NCBI RefSeq assembly: GCF_017163705.1
Contig: NZ_JAFIWB010000005.1
Span: 124,001 to 188,000, forward strand
Direction of reading: 5' to 3'
DNA from: Xanthomonas bonasiae
GTDB taxonomy: Bacteria; Pseudomonadota; Gammaproteobacteria; Xanthomonadales; Xanthomonadaceae
DNA length: 64,000 nucleotides
Shown piece after piece: positions 16,808 to 25,440 of the stretch (positions are counted from its first letter, which is position 1; each line of letters starts with the position of its first letter). The notes under the pieces are model-generated. The model saw only the letters and a program-made list of their open reading frames with translations, did not search any database and was not told the DNA's origin. The translations under genes were made by a program, and so were the position numbers.

Positions 16808-17920
16808 TCAGGGCTGCACAGACAAGCGCCGCGCGATCCCGACCGCGCAGCGCTGGCTGTCCCATCCCCAATCCCTAATCCCGGCTTTCATCCAGCTGCA
16901 CACCAGCTTGCCGAAATTGCCGCCGCCGAGCATGTCGATGAAGGCCTGCGGCGCGTTCTCCAGCCCCTGCACGACATGCTCGCGGTAGCGCACGCGGCCG
17001 TCGGCCAGCCACGCGCCCATCTCGCGCAGGAACTCGGGATAGAGCTTGACGAAATCGCCGACGATGAAGCCGCGCAGGGTCAGCCGCTGGCGCAGCACCT
17101 GGTTCATCAGCGCCGGCAGGCGGTCCGGCCCGGGCGGCTGTTCGCCCTTGTTGTTGTAGGTGGCGACGGTGCCGCACACCGGCACCCGCGCGAAATCGTT
17201 GAGCAGCGGCAGCACCGCATCGAACACGTGGCCACCGACGTTCTCGAAGTACACGTCGATGCCGTCTGTCGCGGCGGCGCGCAGTTGCTCGGCGAAGTCC
17301 GCAGCACGATGGTCCAGCGCCACGTCCAGGCCCAATTCCTCGCGCAGGTAGCGGCACTTCTCGGCGCCGCCGGCGATGGCGATCACCTTCGCGCCGCGCA
17401 ACCTGGCGATCTGCGCCACGCTGGCGCCGACCGGGCCGGTGGCGGCGGCGACCACGACGGTCTCGCCGCTCTGCGGCTTGCCGATTTCGTGCAGGCCGGC
17501 GTAGGCGGTGAAACCGGGCATGCCGTAGACGCCGAGCGCGGTGCTCGGCGGCAGCGGCGAGTGCGGATCGAGCTTGCGCCGCAGGCCGGCGCCGTCGGCC
17601 ACCAGGTGGGTCTGCCAGCCGCCGCTCTGCACCAGCACCAGGTCGCCGGGCTTGAGGTCGGGATGGTGCGATTCCAGCACCTCGGCGACGGTGCTGCCGA
17701 CCATCACCTCGCCCAGCTGCACCGGCGGCGCGTACGAGGGCGCATCGCTCATGCGTCCGCGCATGTACGGATCCAGCGACAGCCAGCGGTTGCGCAGCAG
17801 CACCTGGCCGGGACCGGGCACGGCCAGTGGCGCCTGTTCGATGCGGAAATTCTCCGCGGTCGGCGCGCCTTGCGGACGCGAGGCGAGGACCACGCGGGTG
17901 GTATGGGAAGCGGTGCTCAT
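16808..17920 (-). CDS. curA: NADP-dependent oxidoreductase of the CurA/leukotriene B4 dehydrogenase type, C-terminally extended
   Basis: Zinc-independent medium-chain reductase acting on alkenals/alkenones (curcumin reductase family). Features: the N-terminal PxxxxFRIEQ...NRWLSLDPYMRGRM motif, the cofactor stretch VVVAAATGPVGASVAQIARLRGAKVIAIAGG, and YFENVGG plus NNKGEQPPGP typical of CurA. About 370 residues; relatives are ~340-345. The extra ~25 residues (from KAGIRDWGWDSQR onward) are encoded by a copy of the GGGATTGGGGA intergenic repeat at 16861-16890, so the original stop has evidently been lost or the repeat entered the 3' end. Start overlaps the preceding aldo/keto reductase stop (ATGA). 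AAGGA precedes the ATG. Confidence 0.85.
   Translation of the reverse strand: MSTASHTTRVVLASRPQGAPTAENFRIEQAPLAVPGPGQVLLRNRWLSLDPYMRGRMSDAPSYAPPVQLGEVMVGSTVAEVLESHHPDLKPGDLVLVQSGGWQTHLVADGAGLRRKLDPHSPLPPSTALGVYGMPGFTAYAGLHEIGKPQSGETVVVAAATGPVGASVAQIARLRGAKVIAIAGGAEKCRYLREELGLDVALDHRAADFAEQLRAAATDGIDVYFENVGGHVFDAVLPLLNDFARVPVCGTVATYNNKGEQPPGPDRLPALMNQVLRQRLTLRGFIVGDFVKLYPEFLREMGAWLADGRVRYREHVVQGLENAPQAFIDMLGGGNFGKLVCSWMKAGIRDWGWDSQRCAVGIARRLSVQP
16861..16890. repeat. GGGATTGGGGA-family repeat inside the curA 3' end
   Basis: CCCAATCCCTAATCCCGGCTTTCA, read on the plus strand, belongs to a dispersed family also found at 19987-20016, 37366-37472 and 50961-50993, usually at gene ends. Here it is translated as the tail of the CurA-like protein. 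Confidence 0.7.
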
Positions 17921-18876
17921 ACGGTTTCCTTGCTGGCGGTATCCAGTTGCGCGATGTCCTCGGCCGACAGCGCCAGGCGCGCGGCGGCCAACAACTGCTG
18001 CAACTGCTCGATGCTGGTGGCGCTGGCGATCGGCGCGGCGATGCCGGGGCGCGCGATCAGCCACGCCAGGGCGACCTGGGTCGGCGTGGCCGAATGCTTG
18101 CCGGCGATGTCGTCGAGCGCGGCGAGGATGCGCAGGCCGCGCGCGTTGAGGTAGCGCGCGATCACGCTGTCGCCGCGCGCCTGGCTCTTCGCCGCATCGG
18201 CGGGACTGCGGTACTTGCCGCTGAGGAACCCGCGGGCCAGCGCGTAGTAGCAGAGCGTGCCCAGTCCCTGTTCGCGCACCAGCGGTTCCAGGCCGGCCTC
18301 GTAGCCGGCGCGGTCGTACAGGTTGTATTCGGGCTGCAGCGTCTCGTAGCGCGGCAATCCGTACTGCGCCGACACCTTCAACGCTTCGGCCAGGCGTTCG
18401 GCGCTGTAGTTGGAGGCACCGATCGCGCGCACCTTGCCTTGCTCGATCAGCCGCCCGAACGCGGCCAGCGAGGCTTCCAGCGGCACCGATTCGTCGTCCT
18501 CGTGGGCCTGGTACAGATCGATCACGTCGGTCTGCAGGCGCTGCAGCGATTCGTCCACCGCCGCGGCGATGTTGTCGGCGGCCAGGCCCGGGCGTTCGGC
18601 CCACTTGCCGACCTTGGTCGCGATCAGCACCTTGTCGCGCTTGCCGCTGCGCTTGAGCCACTGGCCGATGATGGTTTCCGATTCGCCGCCGCGGTTGCCG
18701 GGCACCCAGGCCGCGTACGCATCGGCGGTATCGATCAGGTTGAAGCCCGCTTCGACGAAGGCGTCGAGCAAGGCGAAGGAGGTCTTGGCGTCGGCACTCC
18801 AGCCGAACACATTGCCGCCGAAGGCGAGCGGCGCCGCGTGCAGGCCGGAACGGCCGAGTTCGCGCGTGTGCAGCAT
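17917..18876 (-). CDS. Aldo/keto reductase (YajO/YdhF-like)
   Basis: 319 residues. AKR signature LIDTADAYAAWVPGNRGGESETIIGQWLK carries catalytic Asp/Tyr, followed by ATKVGKW (Lys), VIDLYQAHEDD (His), GASNYSAERLAEAL and the C-terminal cofactor segment PIASATSIEQLQQLL. It is a broad-specificity NADPH-dependent carbonyl reductase; substrate not inferable. The stop overlaps the start of the CurA-like gene by four bases (ATGA), so the two reductases are translationally coupled and probably detoxify related carbonyl or enone compounds. The start at 18876 fits family N-termini (MLHTRELGRSGL); upstream frame is not homologous. Confidence 0.92.
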   Translation of the reverse strand: MLHTRELGRSGLHAAPLAFGGNVFGWSADAKTSFALLDAFVEAGFNLIDTADAYAAWVPGNRGGESETIIGQWLKRSGKRDKVLIATKVGKWAERPGLAADNIAAAVDESLQRLQTDVIDLYQAHEDDESVPLEASLAAFGRLIEQGKVRAIGASNYSAERLAEALKVSAQYGLPRYETLQPEYNLYDRAGYEAGLEPLVREQGLGTLCYYALARGFLSGKYRSPADAAKSQARGDSVIARYLNARGLRILAALDDIAGKHSATPTQVALAWLIARPGIAAPIASATSIEQLQQLLAAARLALSAEDIAQLDTASKETV

Positions 18877-19051
18877 GGGGAACGCTCCGCTGTGGGGAAG
18901 GGCGACAGGATAGTCGTCCGAGGTTTCGGTATCGGGGCGATGGTCGCGAAAACAGCGTTCCGTTTGCGTGATTCGGGCTAACGCGAAGACAACATTCGGG
19001 CGTGCGCGCATGCGTGCTAGGCTCGCGTCACACCGACAACGGACGTACGCC

Positions 19052-19909
19052 ATGAGCCTTCGCACCACGCTTGCCTGCGCTTGTACCCTTGCCATTGCCG
19101 CGACGCTGGCGATCCCGAACGCGCAGGCGATCAAGCCTGCCGACAGCGCCAGCCTGCCGGCGCCGGATGCGGCCTTGCAGAAGGCCATCGACGGCAGCTG
19201 GCGCGACCGCGTCTACGCCGAGCGCGACGCCTATCGCCACCCCGGACAGACCCTGGCGTTCTTCGGCATCAAGCCGACCCAGACGGTGATCGAGATCACC
19301 CCGGGCGGCGGCTGGTATTCGGAAATCCTGGCGCCGTACCTGCGCGAGCGCGGCCAGTACATCGCCGCGGTGGTCGATCCGACGGCAGTGCCGGAAGGGC
19401 GCGGCCGCGAGTATCAGCAGAAGGCGCGCGCGACGCTGGAGCAGAAGTTCGCCGCCGCGCCGGCGCAGTACGACCGCGCCAAGCTGGTGGCGTATTCGCC
19501 GACCGCGCCGGTGTTTGGTCCGGCCGGCTCGGCCGATCTGGTGCTGACCTTCCGCAACGTGCACAACTGGCGCATGTCCGGCCAGGCCGAGGGCATGTTC
19601 AAGGGCTTCTACGCGGTGCTCAAGCCCGGCGGCGTGCTCGGCGTGGTCGAGCACCGGGCCAAGGCCGACGTGCCGGCCGACGACAAGAGCGGTTACGTCG
19701 GCCAGGCGCAGGTGATCGCGATGGCCGAGGCGGCCGGCTTCAAACTGGCCGGCAAGAGCGAGGTCAACGCCAACCCGCGCGACACCAAGGACTATCCGGG
19801 CGGCGTGTGGACGCTGCCGCCGAGCAACAGCCACGATGCCGCCGACGATGCCAAGTACAAGGCGATCGGCGAGAGCGACCGGATGACGCTGAAGTTCGTC
19901 AAGCGCTGA
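19052..19909 (+). CDS. Secreted class I SAM-dependent methyltransferase-like protein
   Basis: 285 residues with a signal peptide (MSLRTTLACACTLAIAATLAIPNAQA). The mature part has a methyltransferase fold: QTVIEITPGGGWYSEILAPYL is motif I with an acidic-Gly-rich loop, VLTFRNVHNW is motif IV, and FYAVLKPGGVLGVVEHRAK is the post-motif strand-turn. Exported methyltransferase-like proteins of this type are frequent in Xanthomonadaceae and their function is unknown, since SAM is not expected in the periplasm. Single gene, divergent from the reductase operon. Confidence 0.88.
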   Translation: MSLRTTLACACTLAIAATLAIPNAQAIKPADSASLPAPDAALQKAIDGSWRDRVYAERDAYRHPGQTLAFFGIKPTQTVIEITPGGGWYSEILAPYLRERGQYIAAVVDPTAVPEGRGREYQQKARATLEQKFAAAPAQYDRAKLVAYSPTAPVFGPAGSADLVLTFRNVHNWRMSGQAEGMFKGFYAVLKPGGVLGVVEHRAKADVPADDKSGYVGQAQVIAMAEAAGFKLAGKSEVNANPRDTKDYPGGVWTLPPSNSHDAADDAKYKAIGESDRMTLKFVKR

Positions 19910-19986
19910 GAACGGCGGCGCGGGCAGCGGGAAAGGAAAACCGGCGTGGGAGAATTACCCGCGCCGCGCGCGCCGTCGTTGCGTGG

Positions 19987-20016
19987 CCAATCCCGAATCC
20001 CTTTTCCCCAATCTCC
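19987..20016. repeat. GGGATTGGGGA-family repeat upstream of rluE
   Basis: CCAATCCCGAATCCC...CCCCAATC lies within the 20 bases before the rluE start, so the presumed leader and Shine-Dalgarno region of rluE is formed by repeat sequence. Confidence 0.6.
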
Positions 20017-20022
20017 GCTTCC

Positions 20023-20559
20023 ATGCTGATCGCGTTCAACAAGCCGTTCAATGTGCTGTGCCAGTTCACCGATCGCAGCGACCCGCCGCGGCGCACGCTG
20101 GCCGGGTTCGGCCTGCCCGCCGACGTGTACGCGGCGGGGCGGCTGGACTACGACAGCGAAGGCCTGCTGCTGCTCACCGACGACGGCGCGCTGGCGCACC
20201 GCTACACCGATCCGCGGCACAAGCAACCGAAGACGTACTGGGTGCAGGTGGAAGGCGTGCCGCAGCCCGAACAGTTGCAGCGCCTGCGCGATGGCGTGGT
20301 ATTGAACGACGGACCGACCGCGCCGGCACAGGCCAGCGTACTGGAGACGGCGCCGGACCTGTGGCCGCGCGACCCGCCGGTGCGCTTCCGCAAGACGGTG
20401 CCCGATGCCTGGCTGCAGATCGTGCTGCGCGAAGGGCGCAATCGCCAGGTGCGGCGCATGACGGCCGCGGTCGGCTTGCCGACCTTGCGCCTGGTCCGCG
20501 CGGCGATCGGCGCGCACCGGCTGGAGGGGTTGGCGCCGGGCGCGTGGCGGGCGCTGTAA
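20023..20559 (+). CDS. rluE: 23S rRNA pseudouridine(2457) synthase
   Basis: 178-residue RluE-type enzyme isomerising U2457 of 23S rRNA. It begins directly with the catalytic module as RluE does (MLIAFNKPFNVLCQFT), has the catalytic-Asp motif AAGRLDYDSEGLLLLTDDG, HPRHKQPKTYWVQVEG and the late REGRNRQVRRMTAAVGLPTLRLVR motif. No S4 domain is present, as expected for RluE compared with RluB/RluF. There is no clear Shine-Dalgarno: a dispersed repeat sits immediately upstream. Confidence 0.93.
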   Translation: MLIAFNKPFNVLCQFTDRSDPPRRTLAGFGLPADVYAAGRLDYDSEGLLLLTDDGALAHRYTDPRHKQPKTYWVQVEGVPQPEQLQRLRDGVVLNDGPTAPAQASVLETAPDLWPRDPPVRFRKTVPDAWLQIVLREGRNRQVRRMTAAVGLPTLRLVRAAIGAHRLEGLAPGAWRAL

Positions 20560-20580
20560 GCCATGTGGGCAACGCCCCCG

Positions 20581-20646
20581 TGTAGGAGCGGCTTCAGCCG
20601 CGACGCTTTACCGGTAGCCCTGTCGCGGCTGAAGCCGCTCCGACAG
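20581..20646. repeat. REP-type inverted repeat doublet (copy 1)
   Basis: Two facing copies of GTAGGAGCGGCTTCAGCCGCGAC, themselves partly palindromic, separated by about 17 bp. Copies 2 and 3 are at 25323-25394 and 54526-54601. Such doublets fit the REPIN-like class; no transposase for them is in the window. Confidence 0.8.
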
Positions 20647-20792
20647 GAACGGAGCCGGTGGTCGCGAATTCCGGATTGAGGCGCGCACTTGCCGCGTGGC
20701 GTGTCCGCAGGCGCTCGACGATCGCCGTCGCGGCGGCTTCGTCGTCGCGCTGCAGATCGCTTGGACACCACGTCGTCCGCTGCCTGTAAACG

Positions 20793-20826
20793 AAAACAGC
20801 GGCCGGATGCATCCGACCGCTGTTTC
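20793..20826 (-). terminator. Rho-independent terminator
   Basis: Long stem AACAGCGG-T-CGGATGCATCCG-G-CCGCTGTT on the minus strand followed by TTCG, 46 bp after the stop of the 20872-21273 gene. The outer A/T bases supply the U-rich exit. Confidence 0.7.
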
Positions 20827-20871
20827 GATGGCGCTGCCGTCGTCGCTGTCGCGGCGCCGCTGCTGCAATGC

Positions 20872-21273
20872 TTATTCTTCGGTGGCGTCCTGCGCCGCCG
20901 CGGCACGGCGCGAGGTGCGCGCCGCCGAACGACGGGCACCGGCGTTGCCGCGCTTGCTGGCTTCGATGCGCTGCGAATCGCCTTCGATCGGCGCGTTGTT
21001 GTCGCGCTGGCGCTTGCGGTAGATCGCATACCCGAGCAGGCCCACGCCCACCGCCGCGGCGGCGATCGCGATGACCGGATTGCGGCGCACCGCCGTCCGC
21101 GCGACCTTGGTGCCGGTCTTCACCGCACCCAGCGCCGCACCGGTCTTCAGCGCGCCCATGGCGGCGCCGGACTGCAGCCACTTGTTGGCCTGCGGCCCGA
21201 TGTGACGGAGGCTGTCGCCGGCATGGCTGGCGAGATCCAGCGCGCGGTCGGTGATGATGGTCAGCTTGCTCAT
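20872..21273 (-). CDS. Hypothetical single-pass membrane protein, 133 aa
   Basis: Small protein with an amphipathic N-terminal half (DLASHAGDSLRHIGPQANKWLQSGAAMGALKTG), a basic stop (RTAVRRNP), one hydrophobic segment VIAIAAAAVGVGLLGYAIYRK and a charged Ala/Arg-rich tail. The layout resembles DUF883/ElaB-like inner-membrane proteins, which tether ribosomes in stationary phase, but sequence identity is not evident and I do not claim membership. AGGGA precedes the ATG. A strong terminator follows. Confidence 0.65.
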   Translation of the reverse strand: MSKLTIITDRALDLASHAGDSLRHIGPQANKWLQSGAAMGALKTGAALGAVKTGTKVARTAVRRNPVIAIAAAAVGVGLLGYAIYRKRQRDNNAPIEGDSQRIEASKRGNAGARRSAARTSRRAAAAQDATEE

Positions 21274-21686
21274 GGGGGCGTCCCTACTGGCAGGAATAAG
21301 GACCGCAGTGTCCCCCGGGTACCGTATAGACCGCGTTAGCGCGCCGGCGTGGAGTCGTCTGCCGGCTGAATGCGCGGCCGGTTCGGGTGCGGTGGCCGGT
21401 GCGGTTGCGATCGCCACGGTGGGGATGTCTCGACGGGACCGCACGCCGTGGCGCTGGCGCGACGTTGCCGCGGGCGACGTCGATCAGCGCAGCGTTCGCG
21501 CCGGGTCCATCGCCTTCGCCATCCACGGGCAGGGACGGCGGGCGAGGCGGTGCTCGCCTGCATCGGTGCATCCGGCGTGCTTGCGTCGGACCTTCGGAAA
21601 CGCGGCGTGCAGACGGAACGTCCTCTTCGCCGCTGTTGCCCGTCTGCGACGGCCGCAAACCTGCAGCGCGATGGCGGCCGCCGTGC
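21274..21686. other. Intergenic region between the membrane protein and hrpB
   Basis: About 410 bp. Long reading frames on both strands are Arg/Pro/Ala-rich without any motif and I reject them. A TATACG hexamer on the minus strand near 21325 is a possible -10 for the downstream small gene. Nothing else supported. Confidence 0.4.
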
Positions 21687-24299
21687 TCAAGTGCCGCGCG
21701 GCTTCGCGCGATGGCTGGCGGTGGCGGTCCACGGGTCGTCCGGCCACGGGTGGCGCGGATAGCGGCCCTTCATTTCCTTTTTCACTTCCGGATAGGTGCT
21801 GGACCAGAAGTTGCGCAGGTCCTGGGTCACCTGGAGCGGGCGCCCGCCGGGCGAGAGCAGGTGCAGCAGCAGCGGCACGCGGCCGTCGGCGACGCGCGGG
21901 GTGTCGGCCAGCCCGAACAGTTCCTGCAGCTTCACCGCCAACACCGGCGGTTGCGGTTGGCCGGCGTGGTCGAGCGCGTAGTCGATGCGCCGCTCCATGC
22001 CCGAGGGCACCGTGATCCGCGTCGGCGCGTGGCGATCGACGGCCTGCCGCTGGTCCCACGGCAGCAGCGACTTCAGCGCCTCGCCGAGGTCGTCTTCGCC
22101 GAGCGCATCGAGCCGGGTCTTGCCGGCGAAGGCCGGGCGCAGCCAACCGTCCAGGCCTTCCAGCAGCGCGGCGTCGCCGAGATCGGGCAAGCCCAGCTCC
22201 GGCATCCACGTGCGCAGCGCGACCGCACGCGCGCGCCATTGGGTCAGCGGCTCGCTCCACGGCAGCGCCTGCAGGCCGAGTTCGCGTACCGCCTCGGTCA
22301 GCGCCGCCGCCGCATGCGCCGGATCGACGCGGCCGGCGGGGCGGCTGTCGAGCACGATGCGGTCGAAGCGGGTTTCGCGCAGCGCGCTCAACGCGCGCCG
22401 CTCGGCGTCCCAGCGCACCACGTCCTGCTGCACGAAGCGCTGCGGGAAATCCGCGCGCAGCCGCGCCTCGTCCACCGGCGCGGCGCGCAGCAGCAGCGCG
22501 TCCTTGGCTTCGTAGCGCAGTTCGGTGGCGACCAGCCACGGCTCGCCGCGCAGGTCGCTGTGCTCGAACAGGCGTGCGCTGCGGCCGTTGGCCAGCAGAT
22601 AGCGCAACGGATCGGCCGGATGGCGGGTGGCGATGCGGTCGGGGAAGGCATGGGCCAGCAGGTCGCCGAGTTCGTGCGCTTCCACGCTGTCCGGCGCGGC
22701 GGCGTCGCTGCGCAGGCGCCGCCGCCATTGCTTCGCGGCCGCATCGATCGCGGCCAGGCCGCCGCGGTTGGCGTCGTGCGGGGCGCGGCCGCGGCGGAAC
22801 CCGGCCAGTGCGCGCCAGCGCGCCGCCAGCGCGTCGCCGCCCTGGCGCAGCGGATCGCGCGCCTCGACCAGCGCGGCCAGGTCGCAGGCCAGCGCCTGCG
22901 CCCGCGCATCCGGCGCGGCCAGCAGCATCGCCGCCAGCCGCGGATGGGTGCCCAGCGCCAACATGCGCCGCCCGGCCGCGGTGATCGCATGGTTTTCGCT
23001 CAAGGCGCCCAGCCGCTGCAGCAGTTCGCGCGCGGCGGCCAGCGCGCCGACCGGCGGTGGATCGACGAAGCGCAACGCGTCGCTGCCCCAGGCCGCCAGT
23101 TCCAGCGCCAGCCCGGCCAGCTCCACCTGCAGCATTTCCGCGCGGCGCTGCGCCTCCAGGCGCTGCGACTGCGGCCACAGCCGGTACGCCCAGCCGGCGG
23201 CGACACGGCCGGCACGGCCGGCGCGTTGGTCGGCCGAGGCCTGGGCGATGGCGGTCACGTCCAGCCGCGAGAAACCGCTGTTGGGATCGTAGTGCGGCTC
23301 GCGCGCCAGCCCGGCATCGATCACCACGCGCACGCCGGGCAGGGTCACCGAGGATTCGGCCACGTTGGTCGCCAGCACCACGCGGCGGCGGCCGTGCGGA
23401 TCGGGCTGCAGCACCTTTGCCTGCTGTTCGACCGGCAGTTCGCCATGCAACGGCAACACGTCGACACCGCTGCCTTCTCCCCCCGGGAGAAGGTGGCGCG
23501 CAGCGTCGGATGAGGGTGCGCCCGAGGCGGTGCCGGCGGCGAGGGCGCCAGAAGCGGCCCCCGATGTGGGCACGCCCAGCCCCACCCCGGCCGCCTCCAA
23601 CGCCGCCTGCACCCGCGCGATCTCGCGTTGCCCAGGCAGGAACACCAGCACGTCGCCGGGATGCTGCTGCAGCGCATGGTCGATGGCGCGGCGGGTCTGC
23701 GCTTCCAATGCCTCCTCGCGCCGCGCCGGGAAATGCGCGATCTCCACCGGATAGCTGCGGCCGGCACTGGACAGCCGCGGCGCGTCCAGGAACTGCGCCA
23801 GGCGTTCGCCGTCCAGCGTCGCCGACATCACCACGATGCGCAGGTCCTCGCGCACCTGCGCCTGCACGTCCAGCGCCAGCGCCAGGCCCAGGTCGGCGGC
23901 CAGGTGGCGTTCGTGGAATTCGTCGAACAGCAGCGCGCCGACGCCGTCGAGCATCGGGTCGTCCTGCAGCATCCGGGTCAGGATGCCTTCGGTGACCACT
24001 TCGATGCGGGTGCGCGCGGACACCTTGTTCTCGAAGCGGATGCGGTAACCCACGGTCTCGCCCGGCGCCTCGCCGCGCTGCCGGGCCATGAACGTGGCGG
24101 CGCTGCGCGCGGCGACCCGGCGCGGCTCCAGCATCACGATGCGGCGGCCCTGTAGCCACGGCGCGTCCAGCAGCGCCGGCGGCACCTGGGTGGTCTTGCC
24201 GGCGCCGGGCGGGGCTTCCAGCACCAGCCGCGGGTGCGCGGCGAGGCTGTCGCGGATCTGCGGCAGCAGCGGGTCGATCGGAAAAACGGGAGAGGCCAT
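21687..24299 (-). CDS. hrpB: ATP-dependent helicase HrpB, with an in-frame repeat-derived insertion
   Basis: DEAH/RHA-type helicase of 870 residues, cellular role poorly known. Walker A APPGAGKTTQ (res 29-38), LEPRRVAAR, the DEFHERH Walker B (125-131), MSAT (157-160), then in RecA2 LPLHGELPVEQQ, VVLATNVAESSVTLPGVRVVIDAG and the motif VI QRAGRAGRVAAG. The HrpB-specific C-terminal half ends with PSGMERRIDYAL and the ELFGLADTPRVADGRVPLLLHLLSPGGRPLQVTQDL block, diagnostic of HrpB. Between the RecA domains residues ~242-278 form an Ala/Gly/Ser-rich insertion, of which ~15 residues are encoded by an intergenic-type hairpin repeat at 23473-23516. The ATG start is followed by the conserved PIDPLLPQI. 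Confidence 0.95.
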   Translation of the reverse strand: MASPVFPIDPLLPQIRDSLAAHPRLVLEAPPGAGKTTQVPPALLDAPWLQGRRIVMLEPRRVAARSAATFMARQRGEAPGETVGYRIRFENKVSARTRIEVVTEGILTRMLQDDPMLDGVGALLFDEFHERHLAADLGLALALDVQAQVREDLRIVVMSATLDGERLAQFLDAPRLSSAGRSYPVEIAHFPARREEALEAQTRRAIDHALQQHPGDVLVFLPGQREIARVQAALEAAGVGLGVPTSGAASGALAAGTASGAPSSDAARHLLPGGEGSGVDVLPLHGELPVEQQAKVLQPDPHGRRRVVLATNVAESSVTLPGVRVVIDAGLAREPHYDPNSGFSRLDVTAIAQASADQRAGRAGRVAAGWAYRLWPQSQRLEAQRRAEMLQVELAGLALELAAWGSDALRFVDPPPVGALAAARELLQRLGALSENHAITAAGRRMLALGTHPRLAAMLLAAPDARAQALACDLAALVEARDPLRQGGDALAARWRALAGFRRGRAPHDANRGGLAAIDAAAKQWRRRLRSDAAAPDSVEAHELGDLLAHAFPDRIATRHPADPLRYLLANGRSARLFEHSDLRGEPWLVATELRYEAKDALLLRAAPVDEARLRADFPQRFVQQDVVRWDAERRALSALRETRFDRIVLDSRPAGRVDPAHAAAALTEAVRELGLQALPWSEPLTQWRARAVALRTWMPELGLPDLGDAALLEGLDGWLRPAFAGKTRLDALGEDDLGEALKSLLPWDQRQAVDRHAPTRITVPSGMERRIDYALDHAGQPQPPVLAVKLQELFGLADTPRVADGRVPLLLHLLSPGGRPLQVTQDLRNFWSSTYPEVKKEMKGRYPRHPWPDDPWTATASHRAKPRGT
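23473..23516. repeat. Hairpin repeat embedded in the hrpB reading frame
   Basis: CCTTCTCCC-N3-GGGAGAAGG followed by GTGGCGCGCAGCGTCGGATGAGGG. I recognise the CTTCTCCC...GGGAGAAGG plus GATGAGGG arrangement as a common Xanthomonas intergenic element. Here it lies inside hrpB in frame, adding about 15 residues to a flexible linker. Confidence 0.65.
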
Positions 24300-24409
24300 C
24301 GGCCAAGGATACGGATCGGCCGCGCCGCTGTAGAGCGCGCGCCTCTCGCGGTTAGCGCCGGCCCCGTACAATCTCCCGCTTTCCTGCCCGGCTTCCTCGG
24401 CATCTCCGC

Positions 24410-25207
24410 ATGACTCTGATCGATATCGGCGCCAACCTCACCCACGACTCCTTCGATCGCGACCGCGACGCGGTGCTGCAGCGCGCCCGCGACGCCGGCG
24501 TCGCGCAGTTGGTGGTGACCGGCGCCAGCCGCGAGCACTCGCCGTTGGCGTTGCAGCTGGCGCAGCAGCACCCCGGTTTCCTCTACGCCACCGCGGGCGT
24601 GCATCCGCACCACGCGCTCGAGTACACCGCCGAGTGCGACGCCGAACTGCGCGCGTTGCATGCGCATGCCGAGGTGGTGGCGGTGGGCGAGTGCGGGCTG
24701 GACTACTTCCGCGACCTGGCGCCGCGCCCGGCGCAGCACCGCGCCTTCGAGCGCCAGCTGCAGCTGGCCGCCGACACCGGCAAGCCGCTGTTCCTGCACC
24801 AGCGCGACGCGCATGCGGATTTCCTGGCGTTGATGCGCCAGTTCGACGGCAAGCTCGGCCCGGCGGTGGTGCACTGCTTCACCGGCACCCGCGAGGAGCT
24901 GTTCGATTACCTGGACCGCGACTGGCACATCGGCATCACCGGCTGGCTGTGCGACGAACGCCGCGGCGCGCATCTGCGCGAGCTGGTCAGGAACATCCCG
25001 GCATCGCGGCTGATGATCGAGACCGACGCGCCGTACCTGCTGCCGCGCACGCTCAAGCCGCTGCCGAAGGACCGGCGCAACGAACCGGCGTTCCTGGCGC
25101 ACATCGTCGAGGAACTGGCGCGCGACCGCGGCGAGGACGTGGCGGCGACCGCGGCGGCGACCACCGCCACCGCGCGCGGGTTCTTCCGCTTGCCCGACGC
25201 CGCGTGA
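24410..25207 (+). CDS. tatD: TatD family metal-dependent deoxyribonuclease
   Basis: 265-residue TIM-barrel DNase/exonuclease, cytoplasmic. It begins IDIGANLTHDSFDRDRDAV like true E. coli TatD rather than YcfH/YjjV. Metal ligands are visible in AGVHPHHA, VGECGLDYF (Glu), FLHQRDAH, VVHCFTGT and the late ETDAPYLLPR (Asp). A TACAAT hexamer at 24367-24372 could be its -10 element; the leader has no strong Shine-Dalgarno. Divergent from hrpB. Confidence 0.94.
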   Translation: MTLIDIGANLTHDSFDRDRDAVLQRARDAGVAQLVVTGASREHSPLALQLAQQHPGFLYATAGVHPHHALEYTAECDAELRALHAHAEVVAVGECGLDYFRDLAPRPAQHRAFERQLQLAADTGKPLFLHQRDAHADFLALMRQFDGKLGPAVVHCFTGTREELFDYLDRDWHIGITGWLCDERRGAHLRELVRNIPASRLMIETDAPYLLPRTLKPLPKDRRNEPAFLAHIVEELARDRGEDVAATAAATTATARGFFRLPDAA

Positions 25208-25322
25208 GCGCAGTCCGCCGCCCGGCTGCGGCTATCGCCGTTGTGCGTGGCGATGCGGACCGAATGCTGGCGGCACGTGCGCTGCCGCAGCAGTCGATCG
25301 CGGTCGTTTGCGCTCGCGAGAT

Positions 25323-25394
25323 CCTGTAGGAGCGGCTTCAGCCGCGACCGGCACTACCGATAGCGCCTGTCGCGGCTGAAGCCGCTCCTACAGG
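25323..25394. repeat. REP-type inverted repeat doublet (copy 2)
   Basis: Same doublet as at 20581: CTGTAGGAGCGGCTTCAGCC... then the reverse complement ending CCGCTCCTACAGG, 20 bp apart, with outer arms matching further than in copy 1. Lies between the convergent tatD and the membrane-protein gene. Confidence 0.85.
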
Positions 25395-25440
25395 GTTCAT
25401 GGCCTGTCGCTGCGCTGGTTTTGCGTGGCGCCGATCCGCG

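Noticed and set aside
21484-24306. 940-residue minus-strand open frame
   Set aside because: Out-of-frame shadow of hrpB; Arg/Ala/Gly-rich, no helicase motifs.
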